A stretch of DNA of 64,000 bases from Eggerthellaceae bacterium (GTDB lineage: Bacteria > Actinomycetota > Coriobacteriia > Coriobacteriales > Eggerthellaceae), in NCBI GenBank assembly GCA_009782605.1, contig WRIR01000002.1:62001-126000 (forward strand), given 5' to 3'. Below are positions 50,912-59,934 of this stretch, one piece after another; within the stretch, counting starts at the first letter, position 1, and the number at the start of each line of letters is the position of its first letter. The notes under the pieces are model-generated. The model did no database searches and was not told where the DNA came from. It saw only the letters and a list, made by a program, of their open reading frames with translations. A program made the translations under genes and the position numbers.

Positions 50912-51889
50912 TTACCTGAGCGCGTCTCTCAACACGTCCAGGTTGCCCTCCATGATGGAGAGGTAGGTCGCCTTGTCCCCCGCGCCGCCTGCGGCCACCG
51001 ACTGCAGGGAGTCCAACACGAGTATCCTCTGGTTTTGTGCCGACGTGTTGCTGATGATGGCCTGGGCGATCGAGTGGTCTGCGCTCTCGGTCACCATGAC
51101 GGCATTCAGGCCGAGCTCGTCCACCTTGTTTGCGAGGAACACGATGGTCTCGAAGCTTGCCTCGGTTTCGGCAGAGCAGCCGGAGAAGGCGGCATAGGGG
51201 GTCAGGCCGTAGTCGTCCATCAGGTAGCGGAAGGGGAAGCGGTCCCCGAACAGCAGCGTCTTCACATCCGCCGTGTCCGTCACCAGCCGGTATTCCGCAT
51301 CCAGCGCCCGAAGCTCCTCGATATAGGCTGTCAGGTTGTCCGCATACCTGCCGGCGTTGTCGGCGTCCAAAGACGAAAGGGCCTCGGCGATCGCCGTGCA
51401 CAGCACCTGCGCGTTCCTCAAAGAGAGCCACACGTGCTCGTCGTAGTCGGCCCCGTCGGCGTCGGCGTCCTCGGGGCCCTCTTCCTCTTCCTCCATGCCT
51501 TCAAGGGCCTCTTCCTCCTTTGCCGCGTCGCCGAGCACGTCAAGCAGGTTGATGACGACCATGTCCTTGTTCGCCGCATCCCTCAACACGTCCTCCACCC
51601 AGCTGTCCGACTCCCCGCCGACATAGATGAACAGGTCGCAGGTGGATATCTTGACTATGTCGTCGACCGAGGGCTGGTAGTTATGCAGGTCTATCTTGCT
51701 GTTCAAGAGAAGGGCCACGTCCATGCTGTCGGCCTCGTCGCCGAGTATCTGGCAGACCCAGTCATACTGCGGGAATATCGTGCACACGACGCTGGGGGCG
51801 CCGGTGTGCGGCTGGCCGGCCGACGTGCAGCCGGATGCCACGGGCATGAGCAGCAGGACGGCAAGCAGCGCTGCAACATATCGTTTCAT
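50912..51889 (-). CDS. znuA: Metal-binding lipoprotein of the ABC importer (ZnuA-like)
   Basis: A 325-residue solute-binding lipoprotein. The ATG at 51889 follows GGAGGTCTTC; the frame extends upstream without a site. The signal ends in PVASGC. The binding fold shows FPQYDWVCQILGD, DLHNYQPSVDDI (a possible ligand histidine), and YDEHVWLSL. Between about 130 and 150 lies a Glu/Asp-rich loop (EALEGMEEEEEGPEDADADGAD) where ZnuA proteins often have a His-rich loop. First gene of the importer operon. Confidence 0.88.
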   Translation of the reverse strand: MKRYVAALLAVLLLMPVASGCTSAGQPHTGAPSVVCTIFPQYDWVCQILGDEADSMDVALLLNSKIDLHNYQPSVDDIVKISTCDLFIYVGGESDSWVEDVLRDAANKDMVVINLLDVLGDAAKEEEALEGMEEEEEGPEDADADGADYDEHVWLSLRNAQVLCTAIAEALSSLDADNAGRYADNLTAYIEELRALDAEYRLVTDTADVKTLLFGDRFPFRYLMDDYGLTPYAAFSGCSAETEASFETIVFLANKVDELGLNAVMVTESADHSIAQAIISNTSAQNQRILVLDSLQSVAAGGAGDKATYLSIMEGNLDVLRDALR

Positions 51890-51988
51890 GAAGACCTCCG
51901 CTTCGTTTTCAGGAAAAAGGCAGGGCAGCTCCGGCCAAGGCCGGGCAGGGCTCACGTCCCCCTCCCCTCGGGGGACGAAGGTAGAATC

Positions 51989-52346
51989 TGGTGGAGGCGC
52001 GGAGAATCGAACTCCGGTCCATACTGGATTTTCCATAAGGCGCTACAAGCTTAGTCAGTGTTCAGGTCTCAGCGGCGCCCGGCACACCTGACAGGCGAGG
52101 CCGCCTCCTAGTCGGTTCTTTCTTTTCTCCGGCCATACCGGCTACGTGCCGAAGAGCATTCCCCTGAAATGATGTCGCACCCGGGCCGGGGAAGCTCCCG
52201 GGGTTGACAGCCCAAGGCCTGATTAGGCGGCGAGGGCGAGTTTAGGATTCTTGCCAATTAAATTGACGGTACCCCTGTTTAACGTGGCGAGGAGACCACG
52301 GCCTGCTCCCTACTTCAAACCCACCATGTCGAAACCAGTCGCCCCC
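51989..52346 (-). ncRNA. ssrA: Transfer-messenger RNA (tmRNA)
   Basis: One-piece tmRNA of about 358 nt. The 5' end GGGGGCGACTGGTTTCGACA pairs with the 3' end CGCCTCC-A-CCA (encoded), and GGTTCGATTC-like T-arm sequence precedes it. The resume region encodes a tag ending NLIGKNPKLALAA-stop, whose LALAA end fits proteolysis tags. It rescues stalled ribosomes together with SmpB, whose gene is 530 bp upstream on the same strand. The first codon of the tag is uncertain. Confidence 0.92.
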
Positions 52347-52499
52347 GGATCACATGCCGGCCCGGGGCCCCGTGCGAGGTCCCGTGCCTTTGGGCCCTTG
52401 GGCCCCGAAGGAGGTTGGCTCCACCTTTTCAAAGTGCAGGCAGGCGGCCACTTTTGTAGCCTGCCACGGGCTGTGGCAGCGCTGCCTTTCGGATTCCTC

Positions 52500-52527
52500 A
52501 TTCTAGCGGCATATCGCCCCGTGTCAA
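52500..52527 (-). promoter_or_regulatory. Promoter upstream of ssrA
   Basis: On the minus strand TTGACA, 16 bases, TAGAAT. The mature tmRNA would begin about 145 bp downstream, so a leader would be removed. The region between (52347-52499) holds no gene. Confidence 0.6.
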
Positions 52528-52596
52528 GTAAAACTTGCCCGAGACTCACCGAGGCCTCACCAAACCCGCACTGAACCCTCGTTGAGGGCTCGTCTC

Positions 52597-52866
52597 TTAC
52601 TTGAAGATGCTCTTGAAGTCGAAGGCCGATTTGATGTCGTCGAAGGCATCCTTGAGGTCTTTTGCAGCGGCGGCGCCTTCTCGAAAGATGGCGTTGAAGT
52701 CGTCGGTGGTCTCGGCGACCTGCTCTTTTGTGATGACGAAGTCGTCCACATCGAGCCCGGTGTCCTCGGTGTCCTCGACACCTGCAAAGCCCCCTTCCTC
52801 GAAGTCCTTCTCGATACTGCCCTTGGGCTCTTCAACCTGTTCCTTGGCCTTTTTCTTCTTTGCCAT
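52597..52866 (-). CDS. Small acidic hypothetical protein
   Basis: An 89-residue protein, starting with a basic AKKKKAKEQ stretch and then very acidic (DFEEGGFAGVEDTEDTGLDVDDFV), with an amphipathic C-terminal helix (AAAAKDLKDAFDDIKSAFDFKSIF). AGGAGG precedes the ATG at 52866. It lies nine bp after smpB and before the tmRNA promoter, hence probably in the smpB transcript. No family recognised. Confidence 0.65.
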   Translation of the reverse strand: MAKKKKAKEQVEEPKGSIEKDFEEGGFAGVEDTEDTGLDVDDFVITKEQVAETTDDFNAIFREGAAAAKDLKDAFDDIKSAFDFKSIFK

Positions 52867-52875
52867 CAAAACCTC

Positions 52876-53340
52876 CTAGCGGTAGCGTTCCTTGAGGGCG
52901 CGCTCGACGTCGCGCTGCGAGTCCCGTGCCGCCATATGCGCCCTCTTGTCGTAGAGTTTCCTGCCCCGCGCGACGGCAATCTCGACCTTCACGCGGGAAT
53001 TGGGTGCGAAATACATCCTCAGGGGAATGATTGCCATCCCCTTTTCCTGGACTGCCTCGCTTAGTATACGTATCTCCTTCTTGTGCAGCAGCAGCTTGCG
53101 TTTCCGGTCGGGGTCGGGGTTGTTGTAGTTGCCGTGGGTGAAGGGGGGTATGTGGACGTTGTTCAACCAGGCCTCGCCGCCGCGGATGAGCACGAAGCTG
53201 TCGGTCATCTGGCAGTTGTTCTCGCGCAGCGACCGGGCCTCCGTCCCCGTGAGGACGAGCCCCGCCTCATAGCGGTCGAGGATCTCGTACTCGTGGGCGG
53301 CCTTCTTGTTCTTCGCTATCTGCTTCTCTTCTTTTTCCAT
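52876..53340 (-). CDS. smpB: SsrA-binding protein SmpB
   Basis: A 154-residue protein that delivers tmRNA to stalled ribosomes. It has an N-terminal basic start, ARSLRENNCQMTDSFVLIRGGEAWLNNVHIPPFTHG and a C-terminal KRAHMAARDSQRDVERALKERYR that extends into the ribosomal decoding site. It sits close to ssrA, its partner RNA, as in many genomes. Confidence 0.97.
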   Translation of the reverse strand: MEKEEKQIAKNKKAAHEYEILDRYEAGLVLTGTEARSLRENNCQMTDSFVLIRGGEAWLNNVHIPPFTHGNYNNPDPDRKRKLLLHKKEIRILSEAVQEKGMAIIPLRMYFAPNSRVKVEIAVARGRKLYDKRAHMAARDSQRDVERALKERYR

Positions 53341-53364
53341 TGCCTGGCCCTGCTTTTTCTCGCT

Positions 53365-54435
53365 TTATCCCATACCCGGGATGAAGCATGCCTTTTCGTC
53401 GAGGTCGAGCACGAAGCGGGTGATGAGCCGCACGGCTGCCTCCGCATCACCAAGGTCGATCACCTCGGTCGGCGTGTGCATGTAGCGCAGCGGGATGGAT
53501 ATAAGGCCACAGGCCCTCCCGTCCTTTGTGACCTGGATAGCACGTGCGTCGGTCGGGGTCACACGCGGCTCCGCCTCTATCTGGTAGGGGATCCCCTCTT
53601 TTTCGGCAGCCGCCACGAGGCGGTCGAAGACTATCGGGTTGATGTTGGGGCCGCGCCCGATGACCGGGCCTTCCCCGCAGACGACCTTCCCGTGGGTGCT
53701 CTGCTCGATGCCGGGATAGTCGGTTGCATGGGTGACGTCGATGGCAAGCCCGACATCGGGGCTTATCGCATACGTGGCGGCCTGCGCACCCCTGACGCCG
53801 ATCTCTTCTTGGACCGTTGCCACGCACATGTAGTCACCCTGCGCGCAGCCTGCCTTCTTGAGCTCTTCGAGCACGCGGATGGCGACCCACAGGCCCACCT
53901 TGTCGTCGAAGGCGCGGGCGAGGGCCTTCCCCGTGCCGAAGTCCTCGAAGCCAACGCCGAAGGTGATGGGGTCGCCGACCCTCACCTGCTTGTGCACCGC
54001 TTCGGCGGGCATCCCCACGTCGATGACGAGCTTGTCGAGCGCGGTCACCGTCTTGCGCTCGTCGGGCTCGATAAGGTGGACCGGCTTGCGGCCCACGACC
54101 CCGCGCAGCACGCCTTGTGCGGTATGGACGTCGACGCGCAGGCCGGGCAGGATGGCGGCGTCAACGCCCCCGATGGCGGCCACGCTGAGAAAACCCTTGT
54201 CGCTGATGTGGATGACCATGAGGCCGATCTCGTCGAGGTGGGCGGCCACCATGACCGAAGGGCCGTTTCCCCGCCCCTGCAAGACCGCATGGACCGAGCC
54301 GAGGACATCGGTCGTTATCGTGTCGGCACTGCCCTTGAGGCGCGCGCGGACGAGTCCGGCCACCGCTTCTTCCGACCCGGTCGGCGAGGGCGTCTCGGTC
54401 AAGGCCTTAAGGAAGTCTTGGTTTTTTTTGTTCAT
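53365..54435 (-). CDS. M42-family metallo-aminopeptidase
   Basis: A 356-residue peptidase of the M42 (glutamyl aminopeptidase/cellulase M-like) family that trims short peptides. Metal ligands are seen in VAAHLDEIGLMV, RAFDDKVGLW, VATVQEEIGVRGA and DVTHATDYPG, with a late YMHTPTEVIDLGD. It forms large self-compartmented assemblies in characterised relatives. The ATG follows AGGAGT. It ends 24 bp before smpB and could share its transcript. Confidence 0.93.
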   Translation of the reverse strand: MNKKNQDFLKALTETPSPTGSEEAVAGLVRARLKGSADTITTDVLGSVHAVLQGRGNGPSVMVAAHLDEIGLMVIHISDKGFLSVAAIGGVDAAILPGLRVDVHTAQGVLRGVVGRKPVHLIEPDERKTVTALDKLVIDVGMPAEAVHKQVRVGDPITFGVGFEDFGTGKALARAFDDKVGLWVAIRVLEELKKAGCAQGDYMCVATVQEEIGVRGAQAATYAISPDVGLAIDVTHATDYPGIEQSTHGKVVCGEGPVIGRGPNINPIVFDRLVAAAEKEGIPYQIEAEPRVTPTDARAIQVTKDGRACGLISIPLRYMHTPTEVIDLGDAEAAVRLITRFVLDLDEKACFIPGMG

Positions 54436-54569
54436 TTTTACTCCTGATAGGGAACTACTCCTGATAAAGGAACATCAATTCCAACGATACACCATTATAG
54501 CGTCTTATTATAGCGCAGGGAACGCGCACGGGCCGCTCAAGAAGCACCGGTGCTCGGGAAAAAGTTGCG

Positions 54570-55226
54570 CTAAAGCGTAGGGAAGGTGCCTGTGGCTGCC
54601 CCGCCAGCTGGGCCTGTTGCGCCTGTGCCCGCACTGTCGCCCGTGCTCGTTGCGCCTGCCCACGAGGCGTGCGTCCTGTCCGCAGTTGTCCCGCCTGTCC
54701 ACGAGGCATGCGTCCATGCGGGGCCGACGCGCTTGCCCGTCTCTTTCACCGTAACGGTGGCGCCCCGGTGCACCAGCTCGGCGAGCACGGTGTCGATCAG
54801 CCGGGGCAGCGCGGCGCGTACCTTATGCGTCAGGCCGATCTCCAGGTCTGGCGGGCTCATATTCTCCACCTGCATACCGAAGCACATGCCGCTTGCCTCG
54901 TAACCCACGAGCAGGGCCGCGTCAAAGAGGTCGGCCAGCCTCAAGTCGTGCAGCGAGGACCGGGCACCCTCGTGTCGCGCCATGTCTGCAGGAAGGAAGC
55001 GAAAGACACTGCCCGGCTCGGCCCCCGTCCCGTCGACCGCGTCAAGGGTGATGAGGTGGTCGAAGTCACGCACATAAGGCAGCATGTCGAGCGTCATGCA
55101 ACCCACGTCGAAGAGCCGCACCGTATCGGGGAAGTCGTAGGCGGCCTGAAGCTCGTCGTAGGCGGCGGGCGCAAGCCCTTCGTCGAGCATGAGGCGGTTG
55201 CCCACGCAGAAGACCGCGATGCGCAC
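54570..55226 (-). CDS. hyaD: Hydrogenase maturation protease with an unusual repetitive tail
   Basis: A HyaD/HybD-type endopeptidase that cuts the C-terminal extension off the [NiFe] large subunit after nickel insertion. RIAVFCVGNRLMLDEGLAP near the start supplies a Ni-binding Glu, with YDFPDTVRLFDVGC and VGYEASGMCFGMQVENMSPP as other motifs. I use GTG at 55226 (GAGGGC upstream); an ATG at 55286 would add 20 residues. The last 50 residues are Gly/Thr/Ala-rich, with a THASWTGG/THASWAGA repeat not typical of the family. Fourth gene of the hydrogenase operon. Confidence 0.88.
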   Translation of the reverse strand: MRIAVFCVGNRLMLDEGLAPAAYDELQAAYDFPDTVRLFDVGCMTLDMLPYVRDFDHLITLDAVDGTGAEPGSVFRFLPADMARHEGARSSLHDLRLADLFDAALLVGYEASGMCFGMQVENMSPPDLEIGLTHKVRAALPRLIDTVLAELVHRGATVTVKETGKRVGPAWTHASWTGGTTADRTHASWAGATSTGDSAGTGATGPAGGAATGTFPTL

Positions 55227-55335
55227 TGCGGCGCCCTCTGGGTTGCTGTGTCGTGCTGCTGTGTCACCCACAAAAAGACCTCGCATCGTGAAAGGGGGGC
55301 CGTTGTCCCGGACCCCCCTGTGGCAGTGCTTTGAG

Positions 55336-55361
55336 GATTGCGGGTCAGACCCGCAATGACG
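55336..55361. repeat. Dispersed palindromic element, copy 1
   Basis: GATTGCGGGTCAGACCCGCAATGACG forms a hairpin (ATTGCGGGTC/GACCCGCAAT-like). A near-identical copy lies at 60150-60175. Degenerate relatives (GGGTTGCGGGTTGGGCCGCA) follow at 55379-55450. It resembles repeated extragenic palindromes. Confidence 0.7.
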
Positions 55362-55455
55362 GTGGTGCGGCGGCCCTCCCGGGTTGCGGGTTGGGCCGCA
55401 GCAACCGTGGTACTCCCCTGGGTTGTGGGCTAGGCCGCAGTCCAGAGGATTGCTG

Positions 55456-56148
55456 CTAGTGCTTCTCGTCCAGTTCGTCTTCCCCTATGATGGCGTGCTT
55501 GTCGGGGTCGTACACCAGGCCGCCGTGCTCACGCCGGAAGAACATGAGCTTCGTAGGGGCGGTGCCCTCGACATTGGCAAGGTACACATGGATGAACATG
55601 AAGCAGATGAAAACGTACATCAAGAAATAGTGGATGATGCGCATCATCATCGCCCCGCCGACCAGGTTGAGGCCCGCCGCGAAGGGGGGGGCGTTCATGG
55701 TCGGGCCCCACAGGCACAGGCCGGTGTAGGCCATGATGAGGATCAGGGGCGGGATCAACAGGTACGAGAGTTTCTGCGGGACGCCGAGCTTCGCCGAGAG
55801 CGGGTGGTCCTTCTTGAGGAAGAGGTAGTACTTGACCCACGCGCCCGCCTGATGGCGGTTGTCGGTCTGGGGAAGCCAGCTCTTGATATCGGTGTCCGTC
55901 CTGCGCGTGCCGCCCGTCGGTGCCGACTTCACGAAGAAGGACAGGATGACGCGCACGATGCAGTTCAGCACGAGGACGAAGGCGAAGAACATGTGGATGC
56001 CCCGCGCAATGCCCTCGAAGGCGGCCCAGAAGGGGAAATGGATGTTGAAACCCGAGATGATCAGCAGGATCATGGCCACGAGGTTGATCCAGTGAGTGAT
56101 GACGAAGGGCAGCGGGTGCGCTTCACGGTAATGGGCTAAATGTGCCAT
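55456..56148 (-). CDS. hyaC: [NiFe] hydrogenase cytochrome b subunit
   Basis: A 230-residue di-haem cytochrome b with four membrane segments. Candidate haem ligands are the histidines in FVITHWINLVAMI, GIHMFFAFVLV and RIIHYFLMYVFICFMFIHVYL. It anchors the dimer and passes electrons from H2 to menaquinone. It starts one base past the large-subunit stop. A normal member of the group 1 operon. Confidence 0.92.
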   Translation of the reverse strand: MAHLAHYREAHPLPFVITHWINLVAMILLIISGFNIHFPFWAAFEGIARGIHMFFAFVLVLNCIVRVILSFFVKSAPTGGTRRTDTDIKSWLPQTDNRHQAGAWVKYYLFLKKDHPLSAKLGVPQKLSYLLIPPLILIMAYTGLCLWGPTMNAPPFAAGLNLVGGAMMMRIIHYFLMYVFICFMFIHVYLANVEGTAPTKLMFFRREHGGLVYDPDKHAIIGEDELDEKH

Positions 56149-56149
56149 C

Positions 56150-57814
56150 TTACTTCACCCCCCAGGGGCTCGTTACGGTCTGGAACTTCTTGCCGGTGGC
56201 AGGCTCGCTGACGTGCACGGCACATGCGGTGCAGGGGTCGTAGCTGTGGACGGTGCGCAGCGCGTTGATGGGCATTTCCACGTCGCCGACGGGGATGCCG
56301 ATGAGCGACTGCTCCAGGGGGCCATGGATGCCTTGTGCGTCGCGCGGCGCAAGGTTCCAGGTCGACGGGATGATGATCTGGTATCCCTTTATCTTGCCGT
56401 TCTCGACCTTCTCGGAGTGGTACAGCGCGCCGCGGGGGGCCTCCCAGAAGCCCGTGCCCGCGCCGGTGTTGCTTTGGGGCGCGCGGAAGTACTCGGAGTC
56501 GCCGCCCTTGATAGCCTCGATGAGCTCCGCGACCCATTCCTTCATAAGGGTCGCCACATAGAGGGTCTCGATCTGGCGGATAGCGGTCCTGCCCAGGGTT
56601 GACTGGGCGACTTCTATCTTCCCGGGGACGCCGAGCGCCTTGAGGAAGTTGTCGACGTGCTCGACGACGAAAGGCACCTTGCGCTTGTAAGCGACCAGAA
56701 GGCGCGCGAGGCCGCCCGTCTCCATGCACTTGCCGTCATAAGCCGGGGCCTTCACCCAGGTGTAGCGGTCGTTCACCGTGTCGGTACCGCCCTGGTAGTA
56801 GCCCGTGAATTCGGGCTCGGTCACGAAATAGGGCGACGCGTGGGTTTCTTCGCCCTCATACCAGGAATGCCCCATGTACTCGGTGATCTTCGACTCGACG
56901 ACATCGGAGACGTTGAGGTTCTCGTCGGTGACGCCTGCCGGAAGGTAGCGGTTGTGCATGTCGAAGTCGTCGCGATCGAAAACGCCCCAGGCAGCATAGC
57001 GGCCGCAGCCCTTGCCCCAGGTCAGCGCATCCTCATAGAAGGGCGCCAGGGCCAAGGTGTCGGGAACCATGGTGGTCGAGACCCAGTCGTAGACCTCGTT
57101 GACCATCGCCCACAGGTCGCCGAGGTTTTGCTGGGTCGGGACGAAGGCCACACCGCCGGGCCTGCAGGTCATGACATGGGGCATCTTGCCGCCGACAAGG
57201 CCTGCTATCTCGGAGGACCGGGCCTGCATCGAGAGGGCCTCGATATAGTGCGAGGTGCAGATGAGGTCGAGCTCGGGCGGGAGGGCGTATGCCGTCCCCT
57301 CCTCAGACTCAAACCAGTTGCCCGAGAAGATGGAGAGCTGCCCGTTCTCGGCGAACCTCTTCAGGCGCGCCTGCAGCAGGCCGAAGTCGCTGTTGATGGA
57401 GGTCCCTGCCTCCTGGGCCAGCGCATAGGCGTCCGCGACGTCTGCCTTCAAGGCGTTGAGCGGGTTAACGTAGTCAAGCGCCGCCAGGTTGTAGAACCAC
57501 AGGATATGGCTGTGCAGGAACTGCGCACCCTCAAGGATGTTGCGCAGTATGCGGGCGTTGTTCGGAATCTCAATGCCGTAGGACTTCTCGGCCGCGATGG
57601 TGGCCGCCTGGGCATGGGAGACCGGGCAGACCCCGCAGATACGCTGGACGATATGCACAGCATCTTCGGGAGTGCGGTTCTCAACGACGAGCTCCATGCC
57701 GCGGAAGCAGCCGCCTGAGACCCAGGCGTCGCTTACCTTGCCGTTGGTGACTTCCATTTCGATACGGAGATGACCCTCGATACGAGTTACCGGGTCAATA
57801 ATTGAACGCGTCAT
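56150..57814 (-). CDS. hyaB: [NiFe] hydrogenase large subunit (group 1)
   Basis: A 554-residue catalytic subunit. The nickel-iron centre is bound by C60 and C63 in QRICGVCPVSH and by C528 and C531 in DPCTACAVH. The last 20 residues after His 534 (beginning VSEPATGKK) are the extension removed by the maturation protease. PVTRIEGHLRIE at the start is typical. It oxidises H2 in the extracytoplasmic space together with the small subunit. It starts directly after the small-subunit stop. Confidence 0.97.
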   Translation of the reverse strand: MTRSIIDPVTRIEGHLRIEMEVTNGKVSDAWVSGGCFRGMELVVENRTPEDAVHIVQRICGVCPVSHAQAATIAAEKSYGIEIPNNARILRNILEGAQFLHSHILWFYNLAALDYVNPLNALKADVADAYALAQEAGTSINSDFGLLQARLKRFAENGQLSIFSGNWFESEEGTAYALPPELDLICTSHYIEALSMQARSSEIAGLVGGKMPHVMTCRPGGVAFVPTQQNLGDLWAMVNEVYDWVSTTMVPDTLALAPFYEDALTWGKGCGRYAAWGVFDRDDFDMHNRYLPAGVTDENLNVSDVVESKITEYMGHSWYEGEETHASPYFVTEPEFTGYYQGGTDTVNDRYTWVKAPAYDGKCMETGGLARLLVAYKRKVPFVVEHVDNFLKALGVPGKIEVAQSTLGRTAIRQIETLYVATLMKEWVAELIEAIKGGDSEYFRAPQSNTGAGTGFWEAPRGALYHSEKVENGKIKGYQIIIPSTWNLAPRDAQGIHGPLEQSLIGIPVGDVEMPINALRTVHSYDPCTACAVHVSEPATGKKFQTVTSPWGVK

Positions 57815-59227
57815 TTAAGCCTTACCCCCCTTCGATTCTTCGTCGGCCTTCTTGGCGGCATCGGCTCCGTCCTGCCCTGCCGTCTTGGCCCGTGTCCGTG
57901 TACCTGTCGTGCCTGTCGTGCCTGTCTTTGTGGCCGTGCCCGTGCCTGTCTTCGCGGCCGTCGTTCTGCCGACCGGCTTGGCCGGCGCCGCGACGCCCGC
58001 CTCAGCCTCAAGCGCGGCGCATTCCTCGTCGCTCAAGTCGTAGCAGCCGATGGAGCGGTCAGGATGCCGCTTGTCCCACTTGCGGACCTTCTCGAAGTCC
58101 GCGCCGCCGTTCATGCGCCCGGTGATCTTCATGCCGAAGCCGTGGATGACCAGGGCGGCGGCAAGGAGGCCGGTGACGGACAGCGCTATCGTGGTCGGGG
58201 AGAGCCTGAAGTCGCCGACGCGCAGGTCGCGGTGGCGCTTCAGGAAGGGGGTGTTGGTCTCGACCCAGTTCTCGTTGGAGTTCGCCGGGTTCGCCGTGGT
58301 GCACCCGATGCAGGGGCCGCCGGACTCGACGCACCAGCTGCGGCGGTTGTTCCAGCGGGTGATGCCGCAGTTGGCCTTCGTCTGGGGGCCGCGGCAGCCC
58401 AGGGGGTAGAGGCAATAACCCAAGGCCTCTTCCCGGGTCCCGAACTGGTAGACGAACTCGCCGTTCTCGAAATGGCCGCGACGTTGGCAGTTGTCGTGGA
58501 TCGTCTGCGTGAACAAAAGGGAGGGCTTGCCTTCCGCGTTCAGGTCGGGGAGCTGCTGTAAGAACAGGACGTCGACCAAGACGGCCTCAAGCCACTCGGG
58601 GTTCGCCGGGCAGCCGGGGACGTTGACGACCGGGGTCTCGATGCCGTGCTTCTTCAAGCACTGCTGGACGCCGATGGCGCCTGCCGGGTTGGGGTAGGCG
58701 GCCATCCAGCCGCCATTGACGGCGCAAGAGCCCAGGGCGACGACCGCGTTGGCCTTGGCGGCCGTGTGGGTGACATGTTCGATACCCGGCTCGTTGGCAA
58801 CACGCAGGGCCTGGCCTTCCCACTTCTCCAGCACCGCACCCTCGTATATGAAGATGTAGTTGCCCGCCGCGATGGTCTGTTCCCGGGCCTCCTCGAAGGA
58901 CCAGCCGGCGCCAGCACCAAGCGTCTCGGAGTAGTTGAGCGAGATCAGCTCCAGGACCACGGTCGCCGGGTCTGGCGTCTCGATCTGCGCAAAGGACTCC
59001 GTACAGCCGGTGCACGACGCGCCCTCCATCCAGATGACCGGGTACAGGTTGCCCTCTTTTGCACCGATCACGGACTGTTCGAGGGCGTAGGCGACATCCG
59101 TAGCCGTGATGTGCGCTATCCCCGCTGCGGCCGCAACAGCGCCACAGAGCTTCATGAAGTCCCGGCGCGTCACGCCGCGCGAGTCGAGCTTCTCATAAAA
59201 CTCTGAGACTATGGCCTCTCTTTCCAT
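57815..59227 (-). CDS. hyaA: [NiFe] hydrogenase small subunit with a Thr/Gly/Lys-rich tail
   Basis: A 470-residue subunit. A Tat signal (VTRRDFMKLCG, residues 19-29) exports the dimer. The Fe-S ligands begin with ASCTGCTESF (Cys 72 and 75), with later clusters in the RRSWCVESGGPCIGCT region. A C-terminal membrane helix (TIALSVTGLLAAALVIHGFG) is followed by about 85 cytoplasmic residues, the last 50 being a Thr/Gly/Lys/Ala-rich tail (TGTGTATKTGTTGTTGT). That tail is unusual. GAGGAGGTG precedes the ATG. First gene of the operon. Confidence 0.95.
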   Translation of the reverse strand: MEREAIVSEFYEKLDSRGVTRRDFMKLCGAVAAAAGIAHITATDVAYALEQSVIGAKEGNLYPVIWMEGASCTGCTESFAQIETPDPATVVLELISLNYSETLGAGAGWSFEEAREQTIAAGNYIFIYEGAVLEKWEGQALRVANEPGIEHVTHTAAKANAVVALGSCAVNGGWMAAYPNPAGAIGVQQCLKKHGIETPVVNVPGCPANPEWLEAVLVDVLFLQQLPDLNAEGKPSLLFTQTIHDNCQRRGHFENGEFVYQFGTREEALGYCLYPLGCRGPQTKANCGITRWNNRRSWCVESGGPCIGCTTANPANSNENWVETNTPFLKRHRDLRVGDFRLSPTTIALSVTGLLAAALVIHGFGMKITGRMNGGADFEKVRKWDKRHPDRSIGCYDLSDEECAALEAEAGVAAPAKPVGRTTAAKTGTGTATKTGTTGTTGTRTRAKTAGQDGADAAKKADEESKGGKA

Positions 59228-59290
59228 GTGTACACCTCCTCAGGTGTGCTTGACATTAATTGCCCTGCCATTTTCCCCGAGCAGCTTTGT

Positions 59291-59320
59291 GAAAAAAGCC
59301 ACACGCAAGTCAAGCGTGGA
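59291..59320 (-). terminator. Candidate terminator after rubrerythrin
   Basis: On the minus strand CCACGC and GCGTGTGG pair around TTGACTT and are followed by CTTTTTTC. It lies 75 bp past the rubrerythrin stop and upstream of the hydrogenase start. Confidence 0.5.
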
Positions 59321-59394
59321 AGAATCCCCCGCAAATGGCATCGAAATGTTACAATACTGTCAAATCGTAACACTTTGGCAGTTCTTGGCAGTTC

Positions 59395-59934
59395 TTAGTA
59401 GTTCTCAGCGCGCAGCTCGAAATACTCACGCCCATGGGCGCAGGTCGGGCAGAGGCTGGGGGCCTCGGTGCCAAAGTGGATGTGCCCGCAGTTGAGGCAC
59501 TTCCAGGCATAGACCTCGCCGCGCTTGAAGACCTCGCCGTTGTTGATGCGCTCGATGAGGGTACGGTAGCGCTCTTCGTGCTCCTTCTCGACGGCGCCAA
59601 CGAGCTCAAAGGCCGTCGCAAGGTCGTCGAAGCCCTCTTCACGGGCGGTCTGGGCGAACTCGGCATACATCTGCGTCCATTCCTCGTTCTCGCCGGCAGC
59701 GGCAGCGGCCAGGTTGTCGAGCGTCTCGGGGACTGCGCCGCCGTGCAGCGCCTTGAACCAGAGCTTCGCGTGCTGGGCCTCGTTGATGGAGGTCTCCGTG
59801 AAGATGTTTTGTATCTGGACGTAACCCTCGCTCTTCGCTTGGCTCGCAAAATACGCGTACTTCGTGTGTGCCTGGGACTCCCCCGCAAAGGCATGCCACA
59901 GGTTTTGCTCGGTCTTCGATCCTTTCAGTTCCAT
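59395..59934 (-). CDS. Rubrerythrin
   Basis: A 179-residue non-haem iron protein that reduces hydrogen peroxide in anaerobes. The di-iron four-helix domain has ligands in [21 protein letters not shown] and [10 protein letters not shown]. The C-terminal rubredoxin domain has CLNCGH and [21 protein letters not shown] precedes the ATG. It is a single gene with a TATAAT hexamer about 107 bp upstream (minus strand, 60041-60046). Confidence 0.95.
   Translation of the reverse strand: MELKGSKTEQNLWHAFAGESQAHTKYAYFASQAKSEGYVQIQNIFTETSINEAQHAKLWFKALHGGAVPETLDNLAAAAAGENEEWTQMYAEFAQTAREEGFDDLATAFELVGAVEKEHEERYRTLIERINNGEVFKRGEVYAWKCLNCGHIHFGTEAPSLCPTCAHGREYFELRAENY

Noticed and set aside
53083-54447. 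454-codon open frame on the plus strand
   Set aside because: It lies opposite smpB and the M42 peptidase gene; the product is rich in His/Arg/Asp from reversed codons and shows no family motif.
56657-57718. 353-codon plus-strand open frame
   Set aside because: Mirror frame of the hydrogenase large subunit; high GC makes long antisense frames common here.
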